64,000 nt of DNA, taken from the NCBI RefSeq assembly GCF_014205015.1, contig NZ_JACHMO010000001.1, forward strand, positions 7,440,001 through 7,504,000. Direction: 5' to 3'. Position numbers and translations under genes: made by a program. Below are positions 34,538 through 43,010 of this stretch, in pieces (the stretch's first letter is position 1; each line of letters opens with the position of its first letter). The notes below the pieces were generated by a model. That model was not told the DNA's origin. It did not search any database and saw only the letters and a program-made list of their open reading frames with translations. The stretch comes from Saccharothrix ecbatanensis (GTDB taxonomy: Bacteria; Actinomycetota; Actinomycetes; Mycobacteriales; Pseudonocardiaceae).

Positions 34538-35170
34538 ATGCGAGTAGTGATTGCGGGCGGGCACGGCAAGATCGCGTTGCGGGTGGAGCGGCTGTTGGCC
34601 GCACGGGGTGACAGCGCCACGGCGTTGGTGCGCAACCCCGACCACTTCGCGGATGTCCTGGACGCGGGCGCGGTCCCCGTCCACTGCGACCTGGAGGCGG
34701 CGGACGTCGCTTCGGTCGCGGAATTCCTGAACGGTGCGGACGCGGCGCTCTTCGCCGCGGGCGCCGGGCCCGGCAGCGGGGTGGCGCGCAAGGACACGGT
34801 GGACCGGGCCGCGGCGGCGTTGTTCGCGGAGGCCGCCGAACGGGCGGGTGTTCGCAGGTTCGTGCAGATCAGCACCGTCGGCGTCGGCCGGAAGACCGGT
34901 GACGAGGGGTTCGACGCCTACCTGGCGGCCAAGGGCGCCGCCGAGGACGATCTTCGCGGACGCGACTTGGACTGGACGATCCTGCGGCCCGGTCGGCTGA
35001 CCGACGACGAGCCGACCGGCCTGGTCGAGTTGGCCGAAACGCCCCTGCGGGGTTCCGTAGCCCGCGGCGACGTCGCCGCCGTCGTGGTGGCCCTCCTCGA
35101 CCGCCCCGCCACCGTCCGCCGCACCTACGAGCTGATCGCCGGCTCCACCCCGATCCCCGACGCCTTCTAA
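34538..35170 (+). CDS. NAD(P)H-binding SDR-like protein (atypical)
   Basis: 210 residues, single Rossmann fold starting MRVVIAGGHGKIALRVERLL. Further markers are DAALFAAGAG, FVQISTVGVG and DWTILRPGRLTDDEPTG, the last typical of NmrA/YwnB-like atypical SDRs that often sense or modify small substrates. Substrate unknown. TACGGT ends six bases before the ATG, suggesting a leaderless mRNA. Its stop overlaps the stop of the convergent next gene. Confidence 0.88.
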   Translation: MRVVIAGGHGKIALRVERLLAARGDSATALVRNPDHFADVLDAGAVPVHCDLEAADVASVAEFLNGADAALFAAGAGPGSGVARKDTVDRAAAALFAEAAERAGVRRFVQISTVGVGRKTGDEGFDAYLAAKGAAEDDLRGRDLDWTILRPGRLTDDEPTGLVELAETPLRGSVARGDVAAVVVALLDRPATVRRTYELIAGSTPIPDAF

Positions 35171-36459
35171 CCCGCGGGCTGCCCGCCGAGGACGCGGTCC
35201 AGGTAGGGGTTGGTGAACTTGGCGGTCGGGTCGGTTTCGGCCCGTACCAGGCGGAAGTCCTCGAAGTGGGGGTAGCGGTCGCGGAGCGTTTCGGCGGTGA
35301 GGCCGTGCAGCTTGCCCCAGTGCGGACGTCCGCCGACCGCGCCCGCGATCTTCTCGAACGCGTCGAAGTACTGCCGGTACGGCATGCCGAGGTACTGGTG
35401 GACCGCGATGTACGCCGTGTCGCGGCCGTTCGCCGTCGACAGCCAGATGTCGTCGCCCTGCGCCACCCGGACCTCGATCGGCACGATCACGCCGTGGTCG
35501 AGTCGGGCCACGGCCGCGCGCAGTTCCCGCAGCACGTCGTGCAGCGCCGTACGGGGCACCGCGTACTCGCTCTCCACGAACCGCACCCGGCGCGGCGTGA
35601 CGAAAACGCGGTGCGAGACGTCCCGGTAGACGCGTTCGGACACCAGCGATCCGCAGACCCGGTTGAGCGTCCTGGTGGTGGACGGCACGGCTCGCGCCAG
35701 CTTGCAGACCAGCCCGAACGCCCCGTTCTCCATCACCTCGTACTCGTAGAACCGGCGCAACGCGGACAGCGGCGCGGCCGGCTCGTCCACCCGGTTGTTC
35801 CGCTTCACGATCACCCGGTCGGAATGCGGGAACCAGTGGAACTCCACGTGGTCCTCGACCGCGGTCAGGTGGTCGAACTCGTCCAGCACCGCGTCCAGCC
35901 GGCCGGGGAACTCACGGGCGTGCAGCACGAACGCGGGCACGCACCTCAGGGTCACCGTGCTGATCACGCCCAGCGCGCCCAGCCCGATCCTGGCCGCGGC
36001 GAAGAGATCGGGGCGTTCCGAAGTCGAGCACCGCGCCACCGACCCGTCGGCGAGCACCAGCTCCAGCGCGACGACCTGCGTGGCCAGCCCGCCGAGCTTC
36101 GCGCCGGTGCCGTGCGTGCCGGTGGAAATGGCGCCGGCCACGGTCTGCGCGTCGATGTCACCGAGGTTCGCCATGGCCAGCCCCAGCACGTCCAACAGCG
36201 CGTTGAGCTGGTGCAACGTCGTGCCAGACCGGACCGTCACCAGCGTGCCGGAGACGTCCACGATCCCGGTCCACGCGTCCAGGTCGATCGCCACACCGGG
36301 CGCCACCGCGATGTCGGTGAACGAGTGGCCGCTGCCACGAGGCCGCACCTGTGACGCGCCCGCCACGACGGAGGCGAGCTGGTCGACGCTCGCCGGGTGC
36401 TCCACCCGGTGTGGATTCGCGGACGCGGTGCGCGCCCAGTTCGTCCACGGGGTACCCAT
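35167..36459 (-). CDS. FAD-linked sugar-lactone oxidase (gulonolactone/arabinonolactone oxidase type)
   Basis: 430 residues of the VAO-type flavoprotein fold. RPRGSGHSFTDIA carries the His that binds FAD covalently in relatives; TGTHGTGAKLGGLATQV and the C-terminal PHWGKLH motif are ALO-family hallmarks. Oxidises an aldonolactone in known members; substrate here unknown. ATG 36459 follows GGAGGTGGGC. Divergent from the aldolase-like gene, with a palindrome between them. Confidence 0.9.
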   Translation of the reverse strand: MGTPWTNWARTASANPHRVEHPASVDQLASVVAGASQVRPRGSGHSFTDIAVAPGVAIDLDAWTGIVDVSGTLVTVRSGTTLHQLNALLDVLGLAMANLGDIDAQTVAGAISTGTHGTGAKLGGLATQVVALELVLADGSVARCSTSERPDLFAAARIGLGALGVISTVTLRCVPAFVLHAREFPGRLDAVLDEFDHLTAVEDHVEFHWFPHSDRVIVKRNNRVDEPAAPLSALRRFYEYEVMENGAFGLVCKLARAVPSTTRTLNRVCGSLVSERVYRDVSHRVFVTPRRVRFVESEYAVPRTALHDVLRELRAAVARLDHGVIVPIEVRVAQGDDIWLSTANGRDTAYIAVHQYLGMPYRQYFDAFEKIAGAVGGRPHWGKLHGLTAETLRDRYPHFEDFRLVRAETDPTAKFTNPYLDRVLGGQPAG

Positions 36460-36493
36460 GCCCACCTCCGGTGTGACGCGATCCACGAACCGT

Positions 36494-36512
36494 AGGTGAA
36501 AGCTATTCACCT
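36494..36512. promoter_or_regulatory. Palindromic operator candidate between divergent genes
   Basis: AGGTGAA-N5-TTCACCT is a perfect inverted repeat, seven bases upstream of a -10-like TACGGT (36519-36524) of the rightward gene. This is where a repressor would block that promoter. The regulator is not known; the TetR encoded at 37.7-38.3 kb is one possibility. Confidence 0.5.
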
Positions 36513-36531
36513 TTCAAGTACGGTGAGCCCC

Positions 36532-37719
36532 ATGCAACCCCGCACGCGCCTGGACGCCGCGACGAAGGAGCACGACCCTCCGTTCGCGATCGTCGACCTG
36601 GACGCCTTCGACAGCAACGCCGCCGACCTCGTGCGGCGCGCGGGCGGGCTGCCGATCCGGGTGGCGAGCAAGTCCGTCCGGGTCCGCGCGCTCCTCGAAC
36701 GGGTGCTCGCCAAGCCCGGTTTCGCAGGGGTCATGTGCTACTCACTGGCCGAGGCGCTGTGGTTGTCCGAAGTGGACCTCGCCGAAGACCTCCTGGTCGC
36801 GTACCCGATCGTGGACCACACGGCGTTGCGGCGACTGGCCAAGGACGACAAGGCACGCGGCCGGATCACGATCGTGGTCGACTCGACCGCGCACCTCGAC
36901 TTCGTCCAGACCACGCTCGGTGCCGGCCACCCGGAGATCCGGGTGTGCCTGGAGTTGGACGTGTCGTGGAGACCGGCGCCTGGCCTGCACATCGGCCCAC
37001 GACGTTCTCCCGTCCACACGGCACTCGAAGCGCGCGCTCTGGCCGAGGCGATCACGCGTCGGCCGGGGTTCCGGCTGGTCGGCGTGATGGCGTACGAAGG
37101 GCAGATCGCGGGTCTGGGCGATCGGCCGCCGGGCAAGCCGTTGCGCGGAGCGGCACTGCGCTGGATGCAACGCCACTCCGCCACCGAGCTGGTCGAACGC
37201 CGAACGGCCGCCGTCTCCGCCGTCCGCGACGTCGCCGACCTGGAGTTCGTCAACGGCGGCGGCACCGGCAGCCTGGAGATCACCGCCGCCGACCCGTCCG
37301 TGACGGAACTCGCGGCTGGCTCCGGCCTGATCGGGCCGACCCTGTTCGACGGCTACCGCGGCTTCCGGCCCAAGCCCGCGGTGCTGTTCGCGCTCCCGGT
37401 GGTGCGCCGGCCGAAACGGCACGTGGCCACGCTGTTCTCCGGCGGCTACATCGCCTCCGGCACCGCGACCGCCGACCGCCTGCCGTCGCCGTACCTGCCG
37501 GTCGGGCTGAGCCTGCTGTCGGTCGAGGGCGCGGGCGAGGTGCAGACCCCGGTGGTGGGCCGCGCGGCCGACTCGCTGCGCCTCGGCGACCGCGTGTGGC
37601 TGCGGCACGCCAAGGCGGGCGAGTTGGCCGAGCGGTTCACCCACTACCTCGTCGTCCGGGGCGACGTGGTGGAGCGGACGATCCCCACCTACCGGGGGGA
37701 AGACCGCTCGTTCGGGTGA
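36532..37719 (+). CDS. PLP-dependent amino acid deaminase/aldolase (alanine-racemase N-domain)
   Basis: 395 residues, D-threonine-aldolase-like fold type III. FAIVDLDAFDSNAADLVRR leads to the likely PLP lysine in IRVASKSVRVRALLE. FVNGGGTGS binds the phosphate, and VWLRHAKAGELAERF carries metal-site residues of this group. The exact substrate is unknown. ATG 36532 lies seven bases after a TACGGT -10, so probably leaderless. Paired divergently with the lactone oxidase. Confidence 0.85.
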   Translation: MQPRTRLDAATKEHDPPFAIVDLDAFDSNAADLVRRAGGLPIRVASKSVRVRALLERVLAKPGFAGVMCYSLAEALWLSEVDLAEDLLVAYPIVDHTALRRLAKDDKARGRITIVVDSTAHLDFVQTTLGAGHPEIRVCLELDVSWRPAPGLHIGPRRSPVHTALEARALAEAITRRPGFRLVGVMAYEGQIAGLGDRPPGKPLRGAALRWMQRHSATELVERRTAAVSAVRDVADLEFVNGGGTGSLEITAADPSVTELAAGSGLIGPTLFDGYRGFRPKPAVLFALPVVRRPKRHVATLFSGGYIASGTATADRLPSPYLPVGLSLLSVEGAGEVQTPVVGRAADSLRLGDRVWLRHAKAGELAERFTHYLVVRGDVVERTIPTYRGEDRSFG

Positions 37720-37729
37720 ATTTGGTGAT

Positions 37730-38344
37730 CTAGCTGGGCAGTCTGGTCGACAGGTACCCGCGGACCAGGGCCTTCGCCTCGTCCAGGATCCGCTGGTCGC
37801 CGGCCGCGTCCCGGCGGAACGCCAGGTTCAGCACGCCGTCCGCCGCCTCCACCGCGATCGAGATCGGCAGCTGGAGCTCGGGGAGCGGGATGTCGAACTT
37901 GGTCGAGATCATCTCCGCGATCCGGTCGGAGATGACCGTGTTGTTGTCGCGTCGGTCGTCCAGCAGTCGCATGTCGACCACGTCGCCGAAGTGCAGCTTC
38001 GAGAACGCGGGAACCTCGCGGTGCATCGACACGTACACGTCGAAGATCGAGTCGACGGCGTCCCACCAGTGGTCGAGCGTGGTCGAGGTGAACCGGCCGT
38101 CCACCGTCTGGATGAACTTCTCCAGGTTGCGCAAGGTCAGCGCCTGCACGACCGCCCGCTTGTCCGGGAAGAACTGGTACAGCGAGCCGACCGCGACACC
38201 CGCGCGTTCGGCGATCAATGTCGTGGTGACTCCGTCGTAGCCGACCTCCTCGATGAGCTGTGCGCAGGCTTCGAGCATCCGCTCGACGCGCTTGGCGCTG
38301 CGCTGCTGCACCGGTTGACGGCGCAGTGGGGTCGTACTGGTCAC
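37730..38344 (-). CDS. TetR-family transcriptional regulator
   Basis: 204 residues. N-terminal HTH at about 39-62 (TTTLIAERAGVAVGSLYQFF, PDKRAVV); the C-terminal ligand domain is divergent. GTG start. Divergent from the beta-glucosidase/MFS operon, which it most likely controls. A GTGGA-CCTT-TCCAC repeat sits between them. Confidence 0.9.
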   Translation of the reverse strand: MTSTTPLRRQPVQQRSAKRVERMLEACAQLIEEVGYDGVTTTLIAERAGVAVGSLYQFFPDKRAVVQALTLRNLEKFIQTVDGRFTSTTLDHWWDAVDSIFDVYVSMHREVPAFSKLHFGDVVDMRLLDDRRDNNTVISDRIAEMISTKFDIPLPELQLPISIAVEAADGVLNLAFRRDAAGDQRILDEAKALVRGYLSTRLPS

Positions 38345-38389
38345 GGCGACTCCTGCGGAATGGGCGACGGGTCTCCATAGTGCCCGGTT

Positions 38390-38403
38390 GTGGACCTTTC
38401 CAC
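38390..38403. promoter_or_regulatory. Inverted repeat between tetR and glucosidase
   Basis: GTGGA-CCTT-TCCAC lies 46 bases before the tetR start and 60 bases before the glucosidase start. It is a plausible TetR operator; it also resembles a DnaA-box fragment (TTGTGGAC), so the assignment is tentative. Confidence 0.4.
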
Positions 38404-38463
38404 TTCACTTCGCGCCACAACACGCCTACGATCCGAATCACTTTCATGTTCTGGGAGGCGCGC

Positions 38464-39708
38464 GTGACCTTGCCCGACCACTTCCCGAGCCCCGACGACT
38501 TCCTCTGGGGCGTGTCCACGTCCGCCTTCCAGATCGAGGGCGCACTCACCGCCGCCGGCAGGCAGCCGTCCGCCTGGGACGCGTTCCCGGCGTTCGAGGG
38601 GCAGGACGCCTCCGTCGCGTGCGACCACTACCACCGCTACCGCGAGGACGTCGCCCTCATGCGGTCCCTCGGCGTCGGCGCCTACCGGTTCTCCGTGTCG
38701 TGGCCCCGCGTCCTCGCCGGCGACCTGGCGTTCTACGACCGGCTGGTGGACGAGTTGCTGGCGTCCGACATCGCGCCGGTCGTCACGCTGTACCACTGGG
38801 ACACGCCGCTGGCGTTGGAAGAAGCGGGTGGCTGGCTCGCCCGCGACACCGCCCACCGGTTCGCCGACTACGCCGCCACGGTCGCCGAACGCCTGGCCGA
38901 CCGGGTCGCGATGTGGATCCCGATCAACGAGCCCGCGATGGTGACGCTGCTCGGGTACGCCATCGGGCAGCACGCGCCGGGCAAGACCCTGCTGTACGAC
39001 GCGCTGCCGACGGCACATCACCTCAACCTGGCGCACGGGCTGGCGGTGCAGGCGTTGCGTGCCGCCGGAGCGCGCGCTGTGGGCACGGCCAACAACCACA
39101 CGCCCGCGTGGCCGGCGAGCCCGTCCGACGTCGAGGCGGCGGCGGCCTACTCCGATCTGCACAACTGGCTCTACGCCGACGCGCAGCTGGCCGGGCGCTA
39201 CCCGGACTCGCTGGCCGACCGCTTGCCGATCGTGGACGGCGACCTGGCGATCGCCTCCGAGCGCCTCGACTTCTACGGCGTGAACTACTACAACCCGACC
39301 CGGCTGCGGTCGCCGTCCGAGGGCAACCCGCTGCCGTTCGAGCTGGTGGACATCGACGAGTACCCGAAAACGGGGTTCGGCTGGCCGGTCGTGCCGTCCG
39401 GGCTGTCGGAGATGATCACTTCGCTGCGAGATCGCTATGTCGACTTGCCGCCGGTCTACGTGACGGAGAGCGGGTGCAGCTACCCGCACTCGCAGGACGA
39501 CACCGAGCGGATCGAGTACCTGGACCGGCACATCGAGGAAGCCCTGAAGGCCGACGTCCGCGGGTACTTCGTGTGGTCGCTGATGGACAACTTCGAGTGG
39601 GACTCGGGGTACTCGCAGCGGTTCGGCCTGGTCCACGTCGACTACGCGACGCAGCGACGCACCCCGCGTGCCTCGTTCGAGTGGTACCGCGATCGGATCA
39701 GGCGGTGA
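38464..39708 (+). CDS. Glycoside hydrolase family 1 beta-glucosidase
   Basis: 414 residues, GH1 TIM barrel. FLWGVSTSAFQIEGA at the start, acid/base Glu156 in INEP, nucleophile Glu335 in VTESG and the aglycone-site SLMDNFEW near the end. No signal peptide, so it acts on imported disaccharides. The GTG at 38464 is preferred because GGGAGG stands six bases upstream; ATG 38446 is an alternative. The stop overlaps the MFS start (GTGA). Confidence 0.94.
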   Translation: MTLPDHFPSPDDFLWGVSTSAFQIEGALTAAGRQPSAWDAFPAFEGQDASVACDHYHRYREDVALMRSLGVGAYRFSVSWPRVLAGDLAFYDRLVDELLASDIAPVVTLYHWDTPLALEEAGGWLARDTAHRFADYAATVAERLADRVAMWIPINEPAMVTLLGYAIGQHAPGKTLLYDALPTAHHLNLAHGLAVQALRAAGARAVGTANNHTPAWPASPSDVEAAAAYSDLHNWLYADAQLAGRYPDSLADRLPIVDGDLAIASERLDFYGVNYYNPTRLRSPSEGNPLPFELVDIDEYPKTGFGWPVVPSGLSEMITSLRDRYVDLPPVYVTESGCSYPHSQDDTERIEYLDRHIEEALKADVRGYFVWSLMDNFEWDSGYSQRFGLVHVDYATQRRTPRASFEWYRDRIRR

Positions 39709-40928
39709 CCACCGAAGCGCTGGCGGAACCGGTCGTCCCGGTCCGCCGGTCGTGGATGACGTGGCTGTTCCTGGCCAACCTCGGGCTGTGGCTGGCCATC
39801 TACGCGCCCATCCAGGTGCTGCTGCCGCAACAGGCCGAACTGGTAGACGCGGCCGGCAAGGAAGCGGTGTTCGGCCTGGTCACGGGCGTGGGCGCGGTGG
39901 TGGCGCTGATCGCGAACCCGCTGATCGGGCTGTCGTCGGACCGGACCACGTCCCGGTTCGGGCGGCGGCACCCGTGGACGCTGGCCGGTGCGCTGGTCGG
40001 CGCGGCCGGGCTGGCGGTGCTGTCGTCGGCGGCCACCGTCGGGGCGATGGTGCTCGGGTGGTGCCTGGTGCAGGCCGGGGTGAACGGGATGCTCGCCAGC
40101 CTCACCTCCGCCGTCCCCGATCGGGTGCCGGTGCGGCAGCGGGCGAAGGTCGGCGGGCTGGTCGGCGTCGCGCAGATGCTCGGCACGGTGCTCGGCGCGG
40201 TCGTGGTGACGGTGCTCGTCACCGGCCTCACGTCGGGTTACCTGGCGTGCGCGGCCGTCGTCGTGGCAGGCGCCTTGGCGTTCGTGCTGATCACGCCGGA
40301 CGTGCGGCTGCCGCTCGACGCACGACCGGCGCTGCGGTGGCGTGAGCTGTGGGTGTCGCCGAGGCGGCACCCGGACTTCGCCTGGGCCTGGTGCGCCCAC
40401 TTCATGATCAACCTGGGCAACGCGTTCGGCACGCTGTACCTGCTCTACTTCCTCGGCGACGCGGTCCGGCACCCGTCACCCGAGGACGGTCTGCTGGTGT
40501 TGATGCTGCTCTACGGCGTGGCGCTGGCGATCGGCGCGTTCGTCGTCGGCGCCCACTCGGACCGGACCGGCCGGCGCAAGCCGTTCGTGCTGATGGCGGC
40601 CGGCGTGATGGCGGTGGCGGCGCTGATCCTCGCCGCCTGGCCAACGTGGACGGCGGCACTGGTCGCCGCGCCGCTGCTCGGGGTCGGGTTCGGCGGGTAC
40701 TGGGCGGTGGCGCTGGCCCTGTTGACGCAGGTCCTGCCCGCCGCGTCGGACCGCGCGAAGGACCTCGGCGTGCTGAACATCGCCAACTCGCTGCCCCAGG
40801 TGGTCGCGCCCCTGCTGGCGACGTTCGTGCTGGCTTCGCTCGGCGGGTACCGGGGGTTGTTCGCGGTGTCCGCGGTCGCCACGCTGTGCGCGGCACTGCT
40901 GGTGAGCAGGGTCCGATCGGTGGCTTAG
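39705..40928 (+). CDS. MFS transporter, sugar (GPH-like) type
   Basis: 407 residues, twelve hydrophobic helices. The cytoplasmic loop motifs DRTTSRFGRRHPW and HSDRTGRRKP are typical of sugar/cation symporters. The four-base overlap with the beta-glucosidase implies uptake of its glycoside substrate. TetR control is inferred from the divergent gene. Confidence 0.9.
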   Translation: MTTEALAEPVVPVRRSWMTWLFLANLGLWLAIYAPIQVLLPQQAELVDAAGKEAVFGLVTGVGAVVALIANPLIGLSSDRTTSRFGRRHPWTLAGALVGAAGLAVLSSAATVGAMVLGWCLVQAGVNGMLASLTSAVPDRVPVRQRAKVGGLVGVAQMLGTVLGAVVVTVLVTGLTSGYLACAAVVVAGALAFVLITPDVRLPLDARPALRWRELWVSPRRHPDFAWAWCAHFMINLGNAFGTLYLLYFLGDAVRHPSPEDGLLVLMLLYGVALAIGAFVVGAHSDRTGRRKPFVLMAAGVMAVAALILAAWPTWTAALVAAPLLGVGFGGYWAVALALLTQVLPAASDRAKDLGVLNIANSLPQVVAPLLATFVLASLGGYRGLFAVSAVATLCAALLVSRVRSVA

Positions 40929-40938
40929 GGGGAGTTCG

Positions 40939-41730
40939 TTGCGGTTGGCGGGTAAGACGGTCGTGGTGACCGGGGCGTCGCAGGGCATCGGAGCGGCGAC
41001 GGCCCTGACGCTCGCGGGGCGTGGATCCGTTGTCGTGCTCGTGGCACGCAGCGGTGAAGCGCTGGATGAACAGGTCGAACGGATCACGGCGACCGGTGGG
41101 CGTGCGGTGGCGATGCCGGCGGATCTCGCGGAGATCGACCAGATCCGCACGCTCGCCGAACGGGTGCGCGACGAGGTCGGCGTCCCGGACGTGCTGGTGA
41201 ACAACGCCGGCGTCGGCCGCTGGCTGTTCCTGGACGACACCCCGACCCCCGAACTGGCCGGGATGATCGCCCTGCCGTTCACCGCCGCACTCCACCTGAC
41301 CAGGGAGTTCCTGCCCGGGATGCGGGCGCGCGGCTCGGGCCGGGTGGTCAACGTCAACTCGCCGGTGTCCCGGCTGCCGATCCCCGGCGCGACGGGGTAC
41401 GCGGCGGCCCGCTACGCGTTGCGAGGGATGACGGCGGCGCTGCGGCTCGACCTGCGCGGCACCGGGATCGGGGTGAGTGAGGTCGTGCCGGGCAAGGTGA
41501 GCAGCCGGTACTTCGTGAACAACCCCGGCGCGGAGGACCGGATCCCGGCCGTGGCCAGGCTCATCCCGACCGTGACGCCGGAAGACGTCGCGGCGCGGAT
41601 CGTGTCGGCGGTGGAGCGGGAACGGGACGAAGTGGTGTTCCCGTGGCAGCTGAAGGCGTTCGACCTGGCCGGGCGGCTCTTCCCCGGGCTCACCGGCTAC
41701 CTGACCTGGCGGACCGGGACACACCGCTGA
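40939..41730 (+). CDS. Short-chain dehydrogenase-like protein with altered catalytic Lys
   Basis: 263 residues. GASQGIGAA cofactor loop, NNAGVGR and NVNSPVS are standard, but the catalytic YxxxK reads YAAAR (Tyr154, Arg158). The sequence from 41391 is clear. TTG start at 40939 with GGGGGAG upstream. The last codons are part of a 16-bp tandem repeat that runs past the stop. Either a weakly active SDR or one with a different role. Confidence 0.85.
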   Translation: MRLAGKTVVVTGASQGIGAATALTLAGRGSVVVLVARSGEALDEQVERITATGGRAVAMPADLAEIDQIRTLAERVRDEVGVPDVLVNNAGVGRWLFLDDTPTPELAGMIALPFTAALHLTREFLPGMRARGSGRVVNVNSPVSRLPIPGATGYAAARYALRGMTAALRLDLRGTGIGVSEVVPGKVSSRYFVNNPGAEDRIPAVARLIPTVTPEDVAARIVSAVERERDEVVFPWQLKAFDLAGRLFPGLTGYLTWRTGTHR

Positions 41731-41793
41731 CGGGACACACCGCTGACGGGACACACCGCTGACGGGACACACCGCTGACGGGACACCGCTGAC
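41716..41793 (+). repeat. 16-bp tandem repeat, nearly five copies
   Basis: GGGACACACCGCTGAC is repeated exactly at 41716, 41732, 41748 and 41764, then once more with two bases missing (41780-41793). The first copy encodes the last residues and stop of the SDR. Looks like slippage duplication of a gene end. Confidence 0.95.
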
Positions 41794-41802
41794 CACGCTA
41801 AT

Positions 41803-41843
41803 CGGCCCCGATGTCCGCGCGGGAGGTGCGGACATCGGGGCCG
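41803..41843 (+). terminator. 16-bp hairpin terminator
   Basis: CGGCCCCGATGTCCGC pairs perfectly with GCGGACATCGGGGCCG around a nine-base loop, ten bases after the tandem repeat. Likely end of the SDR transcript. Confidence 0.8.
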
Positions 41844-42094
41844 AAGTGGTGCCCGCGGACCAGTGTCGGTCGGGGAGGGAAGGTGTGCACAACACCGGCC
41901 CGCGGCTGTCTGTGTAGTTGTTCCCACTGCCGTGGCGGCGGGGCACTGTCGAGCGGTGGAGCTTTAGCGGTGGAGCTTTTAGCTGGCCGGCGGTCCGTTC
42001 GTCGCGGTCGGGGGTTCGCACGTCCCGGACCGCCGGCCAGTAGGCGGGTGCTCGACCTGGTCGCGTCGGGGGAACGACAGGTCGGGACCGCCCG
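41844..42094. other. Intergenic region with small repeats
   Basis: A 14-bp tandem pair AGCGGTGGAGCTTT (41952-41965, 41966-41979) is followed by a 14-bp inverted repeat, CTGGCCGGCGGTCC (41983-41996) with its complement at 42027-42040. The latter may terminate the leftward gene pair that ends at 42095. No ORF of interest. Confidence 0.6.
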
Positions 42095-42457
42095 TTAATG
42101 GGCTCGGGCCACCACTCCCCGGCGTGTCCTGGTGACCGGAGGGGTCACCGGCGCCGAACGGAGGTGCCGAGCCGGGCGCGGGGCCAAACCGCCCGCGACC
42201 AGGTGTTCGTACGCGGCGCGCCACACCGAGCACGGGCTCTTCTGCTGCCGCCAACGACCGGAGCACTCGGGGCAGTTGCCCTTCTCGTCCGGTTCGTGCG
42301 CGGCGAGCAGCGCCCGCCAACCCTCGGTCAGCCGAGGGAGCTCGGAACGAGCCACCGACAGGAGGGACGGGGCGTCGGCCTCGTTGGCCAGCTCTGTGAG
42401 CAGGTCCAACCGCTCCCACACCGCGTTGCGAAGAACTTGTCCGAGGATCTCGTCCAC
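42095..42457 (-). CDS. Small Cys-containing hypothetical protein
   Basis: 120 residues from the GTG at 42457: MDEILGQVLRNAVWERLDLL, helical, then GNCPECSGRWRQQKSPCSVW, a CxxC plus Cys arrangement that may bind zinc, and a basic tail. Starts 13 bases after the stop of the upstream gene. Unrecognised; resembles small regulators-associated proteins in related genomes, which I cannot confirm. Confidence 0.65.
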   Translation of the reverse strand: MDEILGQVLRNAVWERLDLLTELANEADAPSLLSVARSELPRLTEGWRALLAAHEPDEKGNCPECSGRWRQQKSPCSVWRAAYEHLVAGGLAPRPARHLRSAPVTPPVTRTRRGVVARAH

Positions 42458-42470
42458 CGAAACGTCACCG

Positions 42471-42800
42471 TCACCTTTCCGCCTGCTCGGCGGCCTCACG
42501 TAGCGCGGCCCTGAGTTGTACGAGTTGGTCGGCCGAAAGGACCGCCGTCTCACCCGGCGGACCGACCAGGACCACACGGCCCCGGTCGACCAGCACGGTG
42601 AGGCAGCGTTCCCGGTCGACCACGTCGCTGCAGCGAATACGCCACCAGCGACGCTGCCCGGTCGTGCCGCGCCATCCGGAGTCGAGGTCGGTCGACTCCT
42701 GGACGGACAGGGAAGCGGAAGCGGACGCGACCGTGGCGACGGCGGACGACGTCGGTCCACCAGTGGTGGTCACCGCCCGCTCGATCAGGTCCACGGCCAT
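42471..42800 (-). CDS. Hypothetical protein
   Basis: 109 residues from MAVDLIERAVTTTGGPTSSA. A central stretch (WWRIRCSDVVDRERCLTVLV, then DRGRVVLVGPPGE) looks like a small beta domain, followed by a helical tail (LVQLRAALREAAEQAER). GGAGAGG precedes the ATG. Two-gene operon with the 120-residue protein, divergent from the NsdA-like regulator; no known function. Confidence 0.65.
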   Translation of the reverse strand: MAVDLIERAVTTTGGPTSSAVATVASASASLSVQESTDLDSGWRGTTGQRRWWRIRCSDVVDRERCLTVLVDRGRVVLVGPPGETAVLSADQLVQLRAALREAAEQAER

Positions 42801-43010
42801 GTTCCTCTCCGTACTCACTCGCTTACCGGAACCTAGATTGCGATGATTCAACCCGGATCGGGACGTCATAGCGGTAGCCGGTGGGCGTTCCACGGTAAGC
42901 GGTCAACGGAGTTCGGCAGGGCCGATCAGCCTCGCCGATCGGTACTTCTCGCGGTCGGGGGAGTGCCCCTACTCTGCCGTTGACGCCCAATGGACTGTGA
43001 GGGGGCGCAA

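Noticed and set aside
41716..41793. Short CRISPR or phage attachment site
   Set aside because: Direct tandem repeats without spacers, no integrase, derived from the end of an SDR gene.
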